Assembly (NCBI GenBank): GCA_003427395.1
Contig: BFEA01000226.1
Coordinates: 1,979,855-2,027,493, forward strand
DNA length: 47,639 bases
DNA from: Chara braunii
Taxonomy: Eukaryota; Streptophyta; Charophyceae; Charales; Characeae
Reading direction: 5' to 3'
Of the stretch, positions 20,767 to 32,120 are shown in pieces. The number at the start of each line of letters is the position of its first letter. Position 1 is the first letter of the stretch. The translations under genes and the position numbers were made by a program. Under the pieces are notes generated by a model that was not told the origin of the DNA, made no database searches, and worked only from the letters and a program-made list of their open reading frames with translations.

Positions 20767-21851
20767 TCCGCCACGAATCATCGTTCGATAATGTTCTCGA
20801 TAAACTAGTAGGTTTATATAGGACCACGCCCGTCTCAGCACATTGAAACTGTGGACCAAATTTCTTCAGCGTGCTTCTTTTGACTTCTTTGTGGAGGATG
20901 TAGTTTGAACTACGACATTGTTCAGAACATGTCTAAAACAATACCTTACCTTATCCCAAGAGGCTCGACTCTTGCGATAGCCGATGAAGGCCTCTAGCGA
21001 GCCTCTGGAGCCTCGCCGCAGAGTTGGAAACAAATATAGGAAACACAACATGGTATATACAATTTAGAGTTAGGTTTCATAAGGATAAATAAACTCAAAT
21101 TAGTTAAACGCAAGTCAACTTTGGAGACTTCCACTACTCCACAGACCGTTGTGAAATCTGAATCTTTGTCTTTCTTGCACACATCATTCATACGGCGCGT
21201 ACCTAAGTTCTTACAGGTGATTGTAGTGAATATGGTGAAGGCATAGTCTTACCCCATCAGTAATGGTGGAAGGTCGAGGTTCCAAGGGTTCGGTTGTTCG
21301 CCGATAAAAGTGGTAAACTCATTGCCGTGTCAGACGAGTAATCTTTGACCTTATTACTTGAGTCATTGTTCAAGCGATTAATTTGAAATTGAAATTAAAT
21401 GTATTAAGGACATGTATGTTGAAATAGGTCATTATTTTTTCATTCTTAGCATTTTTGTTTGATTAGCCTAAAAAAACGTAATCTGTCTTTTTTTTATTCA
21501 CTTTACTTTCTCGTTTTAACCATCTGTTTTTTTAGCTTTTTGTTTTGTTATGTTTCTTCTGATTTCTCTATTTATAGCGTTTTTACAAATTCAAATAATC
21601 AATCGCGTTCACGAACTCCCCATTCAACTGCATCTCGGAGACACGGTCGGAGATTTTCCAAGGACTGGCTAAATCCAGTGATCTCCTTTCACGACAGGCT
21701 ATGGTCCCCATAATGAGTTCGTCATTCCAGGTGTCTTTCATGCATGCTCTACGCATGAAATAAGTCGTGTCCGTCTCGTTGCGGACATCTGCAACGTCCC
21801 ACTTGACTACGCCAAAGTGGGCAATTCATTCAGTGACTTGCACGGTCGCCC
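20767..21851 (-). pseudogene. Group II intron body, 5' end at the rps3 site
   Basis: The intron begins GGGCGACCGTG directly after nt 74 of rps3 and runs into domain I-like sequence (21740-21851). It then passes an AT-rich stretch and a GC-richer part leading to domain V at 20766. The upstream exon is rps3 and the downstream exon is cox1, so the 1.15-kb segment is either two intron fragments joined or a recombined intron. Its length would suit a single ORF-less plant mitochondrial group II intron. Confidence 0.55.
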
Positions 21852-21925
21852 TAACTAAACCAACAAGAATCTGGACTACGATTCACATTGAGTCTGACTG
21901 AGATTGGATTGACTTTTTGTGCCAT
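21852..21925 (-). pseudogene. rps3: Mitochondrial rps3 exon 1, ends at the rps3i74 intron site
   Basis: The minus strand reads MAQKVNPISVRLNVNRSPDS followed by CWFS and TA, against [24 protein letters not shown] in plant mitochondrial ribosomal protein S3. The exon is exactly 74 nt long and stops where the group II intron rps3i74 is inserted in seed plants. The next bases, GGGCGACC, look like a group II 5' end. Ribosomal protein S3 belongs to the small mitoribosomal subunit. The rest of the gene is absent, so this is a fragment. Confidence 0.8.
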
Positions 21926-22039
21926 TATTTGTTTGTCTTTTTTTGTTTCGTTTTTGTTTTGAAGTTTTACGTGTAGTTTAAGCTCTTCAGCTAAGAATTG
22001 AGTCACCAACCTTTTGATCTCGACAGCATCTGTTCTGGA

Positions 22040-22690
22040 TCATGCTGTTATGATAATAACAAAATCATCAACATATTTTACATAGAAGAGTTTTTTGAAA
22101 CCCGGATCCATTGGATCTAATGAAGTCTTCCATAGGGTTCGCCGGTTGCCGGTTTTTGTCGTTTGAAGAGCGGAAGCTCTTACGATCGCCTCGCCGCTGA
22201 GTCTTCGACGGAGAGTTTCCGTGTCGAATTTGGTTTTGTTGAGGGTCGAAGAGACGAATTTGTCAAGTTCGTGAAGAACAACCTTACATAATTGAGGTGC
22301 GAAGCACAGGCTCGTAAGAGCTTGTGGAGTTCCGAGAATATGCACTTTGCCTACATTGGTTTTGTATCCCGCTTTAAGCGACCCTTTCACCAGCGCTAGG
22401 AATTTATCATAGGCAATATTTTTTTTGATAATTTGCATGATAAAGATCTACAGAATCAAAACAGTTAGTTATGTCGTCTTCGATAGCCCACGTTTGGTGT
22501 TTTTTTATTCCTACATGGAGGCTCGCAAGAGTCGGAGCTGCGGCGGAGCCTCTACCAGGCTGAAAAGCATGACTGCAATCAATAAATTTCTCTTCGTAGA
22601 TCATCTAAAGTATGACCTGCATAGTTTTTTTGACTATTTTGAAGATAAAGCGGCCTCTTACAATGTCGGTCGCTTTGAAACGTTGTGATT
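22040..22690 (-). pseudogene. Group II intron-encoded reverse transcriptase/maturase remnant
   Basis: Pieces in order on the minus strand: TDIVRGRFIFK (near 22665), FIDCSHAFQPGRG and IEDDITNCFDSVD (22604-22440), LGTPQALTSL and LHELDKFV (22360-22240), then KYVDDFVIIIT (near 22050) and VEIKRLVTQFLAEELKLH. These match RT blocks of mitochondrial group II intron maturases (YGFRPGRS, DIKxFFD, GTPQGGxxSP, YADD, with YADD here YVDD). Frameshifts and stops, such as TAG just before MIYEEKF, separate the blocks, so it is dead. No domain X or endonuclease is seen. It lies 110 bp upstream of rps3 exon 1, same strand, as part of one mitochondrial-type insertion. Confidence 0.8.
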
Positions 22691-24351
22691 GGTAGATACG
22701 CAAGCTAAAATGTCAACGAAGCTTGTTAGCTGGGCTATAACGAGTTTCACCTCAAATTGGAGGCGGTGAAAGACAAGTGAAGGTAAATGTCGATACACTA
22801 TCTAAACGACTTGATTTCTTTATTGTCCTTGGACAGAAACTGCCGTAAAATATTAAAGTTGTCTGCGTAGACGACCCTTTTTTGTAAAACATTATAAGGA
22901 AGGTGAGTCATGCACTTCATCAATTCTTTAAATACAGAATGACTAGCGGATTGATGTTTTCAAAATCACAGGGACGACAAACTGTGAATATAACGAAAAA
23001 AAAATAAAACCTCGTATGCGGTAAATGTCGTGATTCATAATGACACCTTGATTTAAAAAATATGTGTTAAGTTTGTACACATGTATAATGAGTGATTCCA
23101 TATTATATGTGCCGAGTTGTAACGTTTTTCAACATAAAAGAGGTACGATGTAACCGCCATTAGGACTGGTGAAACCATTGCTTATATCGTCAGAATGAGG
23201 AGAATCAATATTGATATATTTAATGAATAATAAGGTAAAAAAAAAAAAAAAAAAAAAGACAAGTGATGATCATAATAGATAATTTAGTATATTATCTGAT
23301 ATGGATAAGAATATGTAGTTCAACAAAGTTGTCCGGTAAAATGAACACAGGAAAGGAGAAGAGAACAATAAACGAGGGGCTGTGACAAACTGTTTCGTCG
23401 AAGTGTATGTAAAACTATAAAAGTATGTTTTATTAATAAAATAAAAAGTAAAGACAAAACTCTTTATCTGGTTACTTAGCACTTTCAAACTAATACTAAT
23501 GTATCGTTGTTGACCAATATTTATAAATTGTATATTATACAACGTGCAAATTTTCATCAAACTGAACAAACTTTCTCTAAACTACAAACACTACTAAGGA
23601 TAATACATTAGTCTTCATTTTGTTATTCTTCAATAATAAAATGTATGATTTTCAAAGAGGGGTTGCTACACTGCTCCTTAATTTGTTTATGAACTATATG
23701 TTTATGAAAAAAATATAACTTATAAAATAACTTCAACATTTAGAGTTAACCAATATAACTTGTTTTTAATGAAAAGTTACATATTTAACTACCTATTAAA
23801 TGTTATTGTTGTAATCAATAAGTTGGTTCAATTTTAAATAATTATAATTATCTTATAATATTTTTTCAATGATAACTTATAAAATTTAAACATCTCAGTC
23901 ATAATGAGTCTTCAAATAATTATATTGATATACTGGTATAAATTTTATTGTCATTTTACTTTATTTGTAAAAAAATTATTTTATATCAATAACATCGACA
24001 TTTTTATTCTATCGTAAAACAATTGTTGCCTCACCTTTAAACTATAAGAAAATGTTGTGTTTTAAAATATAAAATATTTATTTATCAATATATATGAGTA
24101 TAAATTTCATCATCGTTTACAGTTTTCCTCAAACTTCTGTATATTTGGACATGTAGACAAATAATGAATAGTACTAACCACATATTTCTTTTGATATAAA
24201 TATATCATTGTTACTTAATGATCTTGGTGTATATTAAAATTTTTACCATATTAATTGTAAAAACATGAATAAAAATTTATGTTATATTGATAATAAAAAA
24301 TAGTTTAACTAAGTCATTCAGTATAATAAATTTTCACAATAAACGTTGAAG
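22691..24351. other. AT-rich interval
   Basis: Strongly A/T-rich sequence with no recognised gene; poly(A) of about 21 at 23238-23258. Possibly more organelle spacer or decayed repeat, but nothing demonstrates it. Confidence 0.5.
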
Positions 24352-24547
24352 ATTTTAAAATTTGAAGAAGTAGCTCTTTATGCTAACAATGTTTGCCCAA
24401 ATATAAGTTATTTCATAAACTTTGAGGATTCTTAATAGTTAAATATATCATTTTAAAATTTGAAGAAGTAGCTCTTTATGCTAATAATGTTTGCCCAAAT
24501 ATAAGTTATTTCATAAACTTCGAGGATTCTTAATAGTTAAATATATC
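24352..24547. repeat. 98-bp tandem duplication
   Basis: Two almost identical 98-bp units (24352-24449 and 24450-24547) differ at two or three positions (GCTAACAATG against GCTAATAATG, AACTTTGAGG against AACTTCGAGG). A recent duplication. Confidence 0.95.
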
Positions 24548-24606
24548 AAATATTTCATTAAGTATTCAAATATGATGAAACTTTTATTCGTTATGTTTAT
24601 TGAGAG

Positions 24607-25369
24607 TTTTAAACCATTAGTACCTCTGAGTTTGTTTTTGCCGACCCTGAATTTCACTGCGCTCCGAGTTTGATGAGCCTAGGTACCACTCCGTTTTCTT
24701 TCTAGTACTCTCACGAAAAAAAAAAAAACGAAGAAGAAAATTGCGGTCGTGAACTCATAAAAAAAAAAAAAAAAAAAAAAAACGAAACAAAGTTTTGACC
24801 GTGATTGCAGTTGTATACATTCTTGGAAGTGGCAGTGTGAGTGTGCCCTCAGTGAGGGCATCGCAGCCCCGTGGTCAGGTTGTCATGTTCGAAAAAGAGA
24901 ATAGAAGATGGAAAAAACGGGCACACGGATCTGACCGTGAAAATGGTTGGATACATTTTCTGTAGTGTCAGTGTGATGAGTGTTACAATCCTCTGATAAA
25001 AGACATCGTGAGCAGATCACGGACGACTTGAGCAATTTACGGATCCCCCCCTGCCTCATTGGCAGAGGGACTTATAGGAAACATACGAGCAAGAAAATAA
25101 AGAAAACAATAACATCCAGAATGTGACCGCCTTACCGGTGAGGTGCATTATGTGGAGGAAGAGTCTGAGCCCGACCTCCAAGACTACCCTGCCCGACATC
25201 ATTGCAGTAGAGATAGTATTTTTTTTTTTTCATTTTTCTTTCACTAGCGGACAATATAAAAATCTAATTTATGAGACAGTGTCGATCCTATGTCCCACCC
25301 CCGATAACTTCAGGAACTGACAAAGCATCGTAATTTCCCAACACTAGCGGAGGTACTAGTGGTTTAAAA
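24607..25369 (+). mobile_element. 763-bp non-autonomous TIR transposon, copy A
   Basis: The left end is TTTTAAACCATTAGTACCTC. The right end, read as its complement, is TTTTAAACCACTAGTACCTC: 19 of 20 match. The interior has A-tracts, short internal repeats and no ORF. A homologous copy in inverted orientation lies at 33858-35240 (shared stretches include TTTCACTGCGCTCCGAG, GGACGACTTGAGCAATT and CATCCAGAATGTGACC). No clear target duplication is visible. The TIR motif is that of the short MITE at 668-833, so one transposase may mobilise both. Confidence 0.85.
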
Positions 25370-28184
25370 TGCAATGGAAGCATATTTATGGGTTCACTAT
25401 GTTTATTGAAAATACGTTTACTTTATAACCTTCAAAAAAAAAAAAAGCAAAATTTGGTCACAAAAATTTTATACGTTAAATATTTTGCGATGTTTCAATA
25501 TATTATTGATTTTTTGTTTACGATGTCGAGCGCATCGGCTCCCGTCTTTTTTCAAGGCGCGGGACTCCTCCCGGCCATGTCACGCATGAGTTAAACCAAA
25601 CAAAACTCAGAGTCAACTTGGGAATGACACAGAATAATATCGCGAACCACCAAGACAGTCGTGGTAGCGTCGTCCCTTTGCCGCTTTAGCTGGGTGCGCC
25701 AGTTGTACATCCCGCGGTCCCCTCCGACAGGATAGATTCTCACGGGGCATAAGCTTTCTTTCCCTAAGGGATTGTCACCACCCTTAGGGACGTAACCCTA
25801 CCGAGCTACTGACCCACGTGCGAAAGTTTTTAGATGCAATTGCAAAGGTAGGTTAGTCGAGGGCGTTTGCTTGTTCGTTGTAGTATAGATAAGCTTGGTT
25901 AACGCCAAGCGGACCCAATCGTCGTCCATTCCTAGGGCGCTGATCTCCTAGGTACAAAGCAAACGTCGGTCGACTAGGACGGTCTCAACCAAGAGTGAAA
26001 CCCTACATTAATCCAAGTCCCTTAGACATAAAGTCAAGCGAAAGTTACGACAACCACACATATAATTACATCAAAAGGAATCAACTATAGTCGACACGAA
26101 TATATATCCAATCTGAAATGATAACTGAAAATTTTGAATCATTATACAATATATTCAATAACATAAGTTCAAAATAAAATTCAACCTCCTCAGGTCGAAC
26201 TCCACAAAAATCACAAGACCACCAACGAGGAGTTGGCTTTCGACTATAACATTGATGCTGCCAACATGGTAGTCGGACAACCTCAGTTTTGACCTGATGA
26301 GACGCTATGCCAAAGTCATTCATTTCGGCTCACCGCCAACCTAAGATTATACACGCGCACGCTTGTCTCCATATTTTCTCAATCTTATTAGATAACAAGC
26401 TACTTTGCAAATGATTCTTGATCAGAGGCATTGTTTGAGGTGTTGCATGCCTCTCCCTCTAGGAAGTGGTATGGGGTACTCCTCCTCCTCGTCCGAGCAC
26501 AAGACTTGGATCTCAGAAGTCGGACCGTCTCCACCGAATCGGCAATTACCCCCCCCCGTAGAACGGTCCACTCTTGGTCGATAACAGGATCAGCTCCTAA
26601 AGCAACGAACCCCCATCCCATATGCTTCCTAGAGGTAGAAGATGTGTCCACTACAAGTAGATTTCAGTTATTCTTATTTCTCCTAAGTTTAGGGTAACTT
26701 GGACGAAAAGAAATCAGAAGAGATAAAGAGAGAGAATCAGTTGGACAGGTACAAGAAGATAGGGTCATTTGGAAATAAAGGGTCATTCCTCAAGAAAATG
26801 TTAAATCCATTTGACCTTATCTGCTTTATTTCAATTGCTGTCATTCTACAACACTCATTAAATTGATCATTTTCAAAATGACAAGTTTTTTTTACAAACA
26901 GGCAGGTAGGTAGTAAGTATAAGGAAGACGATCTTTTTATTTGTCCCAAATAGACATAAATCAAACTTTTTTGTAGGCATCCTTCTACCTACTTGCACAC
27001 CAAGCCAAGAAAACAAGTCCAAAAGAAAACAATACTATCCCAAACTCAAGTCATACTTTTTCATTCACATGCATGACTCACACAACTTTCCCCTACCTTT
27101 TTTTTCGAACATTCAAAATGAACAAGGTCAAGCAAAGTGTAGGTTCACACAGCTGTGAAGAAAAATTTGAGTCATTCAAATGACCTTGAATGAAGTTTGA
27201 ATCAGCTCACTCAAGAAAGCTGAATAATATTTCAATCAAAATAAAATGACCGTCATAAAAAATATGTAGCTCACAACTCCACAAGTCGTGGTCTTTCTCC
27301 TGAGCCACGGTCCTCATCCTCCACCAAGTGCCCGAATGAGCCAGAGTCGGGTCCATTGAGAAAACTCAAGTGGAATAACCTTCTTGGAGGGTGTTCCAAA
27401 GAATAAATCCCACGTCTTCTCAACGACCCAGATAGTCTCAACGCACCCCCGATTGCAGTTCAAACGACACAAAATCCTCTAAGGACAGTCTCAATCAACC
27501 GCAAGTCCACGCCACCTCCAATCACCATGTACGCTCACAATAGCCACACCAATATGTCGGTCCTGATCACAATAATAAGTCCCACCTAGTCCCAAAATGG
27601 TCCCAGATGGTCTCAATGTCGTCCCACACCATCTCCCACAACACCAGATGTTCCGGAACTCAAGACCGCTCGCTCCGCACTCCGCCAAAAAAAATAATGG
27701 TGATTCTGGTTGAAAACCACTCGTTTCCCGACTCCAATAACCACTGCCGCGAGCACTCACTTCGTTTCGTCTTCACGTCGTCGGTCCACGCACCTCTACC
27801 GCACAATCCCAAACGTGCACCAGCGTTAGCCCAACTCTGACCCCCATTAGAATTCACCATAGTTGCCGCACACCACAAAAAATAAAGCGCGGAACTGCCG
27901 CTCACCCCGCTGTCAAAACCGGTATTATGGTTGTCCTGCAATATCGCCGCCAGATCACACACAAAAAACTTCCTTCACTGTGACGCAAAAGACCCGCAAC
28001 ATTTTTCCTCACAATAGTGTCGCCGACGTACCGCTAACCGGACAGCATAACCTCAATGAAAATGTTGTTGCCGCCGCCGACTTCGGCAGCATGATCCCAC
28101 CACATACATTGTCATTGTCGCGCCGCTGATCGAGCAGCACCTCATATTAAAAATTATTCGCACCACGCTGCAAATCCGACGGCC
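25370..28184. other. Mixed non-coding interval
   Basis: AT-rich sequence alternates with GC-richer blocks (25620-26000, 26420-26660, 27270-28180). A hairpin CCCTAAGGGAT/CACCCTTAGGG sits near 25765-25790. 27270-27900 is rich in TCCCA/CACC-type words on the plus strand. No gene, tRNA or transposase was identified. Confidence 0.5.
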
Positions 28185-28322
28185 CCTTCCCTTAAGACGA
28201 TCTTGACGCTGTGTCAGCAGTCCGGCAGCACCTTCCCTTAGGAAGGTCTTGATGCCAAGGCAACAGTCCAGCAACACCTTCCCTTAGGAAGGTCTTGATG
28301 TCGAGGCAGTAGGCCGTCGGTA
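28185..28322. repeat. 46-bp minisatellite, each unit with a hairpin
   Basis: Three units start at 28185, 28231 and 28277: CCTTCCCTTAGGAAGGTCTT, GATGCCAAGGCAACAGTCC, GGCAACA. Units 2 and 3 contain the perfect foldback ACCTTCCCTTAGGAAGGT. Confidence 0.85.
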
Positions 28323-29061
28323 CCTCCTTTCAAAATACAGCAGCCTAGCCTCCCACTCAAAATCCCTCGCCACCACGCAGGCTGTCGTGCAACACCTCCC
28401 CGTCGTGGGCCCCTCGCCGCACGGTCCAAGCCTGTCGCAGCCTCACGGCTACACCCTCCCCTCAGGCCTACAGCACAAGCATAAAGGTGGGGCCAGAAGC
28501 TTCCAACCTTCAGCTATGGCTGCCTCTCTCCTCCTCCTCCAAGTGCTTCTGCAGACCTCCAACACTTCGCCTCACTACACCAGCAGCTAGTCAGCCAACA
28601 TATACTTCAAGTAGAATGCCTCAGTAACATTGCCACAAGTGTGAGGCTGCTGGGTGGCAAGCTGGCTTTTATAGCTGGCTAAAGGCATGTGGGCAGTTGC
28701 CTTGCCTACAGCCAGACAAAATTTCGTCAGGGTTCCTTGCCCTTGATCTAAATCAATGGCCAGGAGCTTTGTGCTTTGGTTTCCCCCCTAGGGGATCCAG
28801 GTCACCAATTCCTTGGAGCACCTGGTCGTTTTCCAAGCCTGGTGCTTCTGGAAATGGTTGTACTCAACCATTTTAGAACTGTCTGTTCAACTGGACAGAT
28901 GCAGTTTCATTAGCCCTTCGCAGCTTCACGGCTGTATCTGTTCCACGGTTGCGACCACATACGCGGCCGTTACCTTTTTCCTTTTTTTTTTTTTTTTCTC
29001 TCCTTCTTCTTTGTTTTTTTTCCCTTTCCTTCCCTCCCCCACTCATTTCCTTGTGCAGGGG
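28323..29061. other. Non-coding interval with T-rich tract
   Basis: No gene identified. A pyrimidine-rich tract lies at 28974-29040, just before the dyad array. Confidence 0.5.
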
Positions 29062-29676
29062 GCAAATTGTTGTTCAAAACGAACGACCGCCCCCTCCTCT
29101 CGGTCATTTCATAGGGTCGAGCTAGAGTCAAGCTAAGAAATGGTCTTCCTTCCCTACTGCCCTACGCCTGTGTCTAGCACAGGGTGGGCGCCAGATTCAG
29201 ACGCGCAGCCCTAAGACTGTTGCCCGTTCTCAAAACGAACGGGCGCAACTTATAGGAAACAGGGGAGGGGTTATCAAAAGAATGAAGGGAAAAAAAAAAC
29301 AATTGAAAAAGAAGATCTGAAACAAAATATAAAATAAAGAACTTACCTTGAGAATGGTCACCCGTTGACATGGGCGTTTGCTGCTTTCTTAGAGGGGCCA
29401 CGGTCCCCAACAGTTACTGTTGCACCACGACGAACGGGTGCAAACAGTTTGCAGCACAGAAAAGGGGGACTGTGGTAATGTACATTTTCATGTCCTAGCA
29501 GTAGATTCATTCGATTTTGCTCATTTAACTTATGGGAAGTCGACCCGTTCGTTGAAACGAACGGGTACTCTAGAGAATTCGCGAACAGAAAGGGGAAAAA
29601 AAAAAAAAAAACTAAAGAATCTAATGAGAATCTAAATAAGAAAATCTAAGCAAATCCAATAAATTACGAAAATCTA

Positions 29677-29710
<34 letters not shown>

Positions 29711-29750
29711 CTTACCATTAAAAAAACCGGTCGTCCGTTCAGAACGGGTA
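29062..29750. repeat. Array of CCGTTC/GAACGG dyads
   Basis: Short inverted repeats built on CCCGTTC...GAACGGG recur at about 29073, 29220-29248, 29359, 29428, 29541-29563 and 29729-29748. The best are GTTGCCCGTTCTC/AAACGAACGGGCGCAAC and ACCCGTTCGTTG/AAACGAACGGGT. Two are preceded by (G/A)AACTTACC(T/A)T and lie next to A/T tracts. A further dyad CCTGTGT-CTAG-CACAGG lies at 29168-29184. Function unknown. Confidence 0.6.
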
Positions 29751-29846
29751 CCATCAGAGTTACTGGGGTCTTAACGCCCCAGTCACTTCGGACTGCGCCA
29801 TCTGGCGCGTCGCTATTAGTTTAGTTTTTTTTTTTTTTTTTTTTTA
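29683..29846. repeat. Poly(A) and poly(T) tracts
   Basis: About 27 A (29683-29710) and about 21 T (29826-29846) enclose a 115-bp segment containing the last CCGTTC dyad. Confidence 0.8.
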
Positions 29847-31499
29847 TGCTTGTCATCCTTGTGCACGGTCATACTGATTCGCGCGCTTGATATGGGTCGC
29901 GCAATCTTCACGATTGGACGACCTGATGCAGCCGCGCTGGCAGTGTTTGGAGTGGGCTGCTCCAAAATGAGCTAGCCCGGTGGCGAGTGCAGTTCGATCC
30001 CGGTATCCGCTGGGGGAGAATCCTGCACTGTAACCTACTACGATAGCTCCTATCACATGAGTTATACCCTCAACCCTTATGTATGAAGGGTTGTGGCCCC
30101 GTACGTCGTCACTTTCAGGCCCAGTCCTACCTCACCCTTTCAAAGTCGGCAACCCGCCATCTCACCTGCTGGGGTTTGGCCAACCAGGCCCGATAAGCCA
30201 CCTTTAGCCGAAGGTCCGGCATCGGACCCCGGCGTGGAGGCAAATCCCGTGGCCCAAGAAGAAAATACGCTTCCTATTCCCATCGCGTCACGACCCCATA
30301 CCCGGCGCGATCCTTCATTTTAACCTACTTAGGCCTTAAATCGCTAAGTCGTGCGACCTTATTTTCAGTAAGATAGGTATGATCTTAGTACTTCAAAACC
30401 CGCACGCCCCTATAGCTTCGACAAAAGCGAAGCATTGCCATTCACATTCGTTACTCCCGAATGCCACATGCGTTCAGACTAAACTTAAAAAACTTCTAGT
30501 CTCTTAGTCACAGGTCAGGTCTGAATAAACTTTTAGCAAACGACAGTCTAATCAAGTCCTTCGACTCAACGAAAGAGTCGCACAGCGTCCGACATTCAAA
30601 AACCCAGGCAAATACTTTTGTCATGGTATTTGCCCCGACAACAATGTTTGTTGAGACTTTGTCATATCAATATTATTTTTGTTTTAATATTAATATATTA
30701 ATATCCTAAATATAGATAAAATTTACTATTGAATTCAATATATATTTATGTTTATGTAGAATTGTGGTTCTCAAGTTTGCAATACTTTTTTGTTTTTGAA
30801 TCATTTAAAAAACAATTCATATGATGTAAAAATTATTATGCAAGATTCAAACTTTCGAATGCGACTTTATAATCATTGGTTCTTTACACAAATTGTATTT
30901 CAATTTTGTATGATGTACATGCTTTTATGAGTTCATGACAACTTTGTCATTTATCACATGGTTCATTTAAAAAATTAAAAATGATTTAAGAATAATGTAA
31001 TAATTATTTGTTATGGTGATACTTTAAGATCAATGATTATTTACTTATCGTATTGAAAACTAATTTGTATGCGAGTTGACGAATTTAATTATTTTATTTA
31101 TGGCAGTAGGATTCGTATTAAATGCCATGGTCATGTATAATTTTAAATTTTACACTGCTAATATTCGAAAAAATATAAAAATAATAATAATAATAATAAT
31201 ATGGATGAAGAAAAATAAATATAATTTAAATTTATTTTTAATTATTAACATGCCCCCCCCCCCGACATCAAATACCTTAAGGGTTCAGTAATACAATTTT
31301 ATGAGGGCTAACAATAGTATTGTGTGAAAAAGTGGTTAAAGGTTTAAAATGAAAAATGCGTAAAGGTGTTGTCAGGATTATTTTTGCGGTTGAAATAATT
31401 TTGTTTATTTCTTAAATATTTTTATAAACAAATCACTAAAAAAATTACAGACCCTTCAATTTTTACATTTCAATTTTTACCTTTTGTATAGGCTATCAT
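29847..31499. other. Non-coding interval with hairpins at 30400-30640
   Basis: Around 29970-30000 TAGCCCGGTGG and GTTCGATCCC resemble RNA polymerase III A and B boxes but are too close together for a tRNA. At 30400-30640 successive hairpins occur (GCTTCG-ACAAAA-GCGAAGC; CGACTC-AACGAAA-GAGTCG; GCAAATAC-TTTTGTCATG-GTATTTGC). From 30650 on it is AT-rich with nothing recognised. Confidence 0.45.
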
Positions 31500-32120
31500 T
31501 CGGTTTGCCCAAGTCACTCTATTTTTCCGGGCAGCCTAGACGTGCAAAAAAAAGGAAAGTTCCCCCCCCCCCCAAAAAAAAAAAAAAAAAAAAAACTATG
31601 TTATGCAAAAAAATAAATTGAACATCTTTTGTCTCAGGGCCACATCAGTTTTTTTTATCATTTTTTATTTTATTTTATTTTAGTTTTTTTTTCTGACTAG
31701 GTAAATGGACCCATGTCACTCTGGTAGCTTGACACTTTTTAATATTTGATTTTAAACCTACAAATGACATAGTGAAAAAAAAAAAAAAGTACCAAATCGA
31801 AATAACAACTACTTTTATAGCTTATTTTTTCACTACTTTTAAATTTTTTCCTAGGTTAGCAGCCGGGCTGCTCGAGCCACCTTATTTTTCAGGACGACCC
31901 GACCGTGTAAGGACCAGAGAAGGTCATAGCAAAAAAAAAAAAAAAATCAAAATAATCCGGAAAAAAACTATGTTACGCAAAAAATATAAATTGAACAATA
32001 TTTGTCTCAGTGTCACATCGAAATTCTTCATCATATTAAAAAATCATAAAAAATAAAAAATAATAATTATTATTATTCTATCATGCCGGACAAGTGACTC
32101 TGGATCACTCTGCCAGCGTA
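31500..32120. repeat. Diverged ~370-bp tandem duplication
   Basis: AACTATGTTATGCAAAAAAA, TAAATTGAACAT, TTTGTCTCAGGGCCACATC at 31593 recurs as AACTATGTTACGCAAAAAA, TAAATTGAACAAT, TTTGTCTCAGTGTCACATC at 31966. Preceding blocks (TTATTTTTC.GG...CC.GACCGTG) also align. Confidence 0.6.

Noticed and set aside
25790-25850. Minus-strand TAGCTCGGTAGG resembling a tRNA A box
   Set aside because: No B box or acceptor stem found.
26294-26325. CCTGATGAGACG resembling the hammerhead core
   Set aside because: No stem II partner or GAAA box follows at the right distance.
29965-30010. tRNA-like A and B box words (TAGCCCGGTGG, GTTCGATCCC)
   Set aside because: Spacing is too short and no cloverleaf can be drawn; possibly an old SINE, but unsupported.
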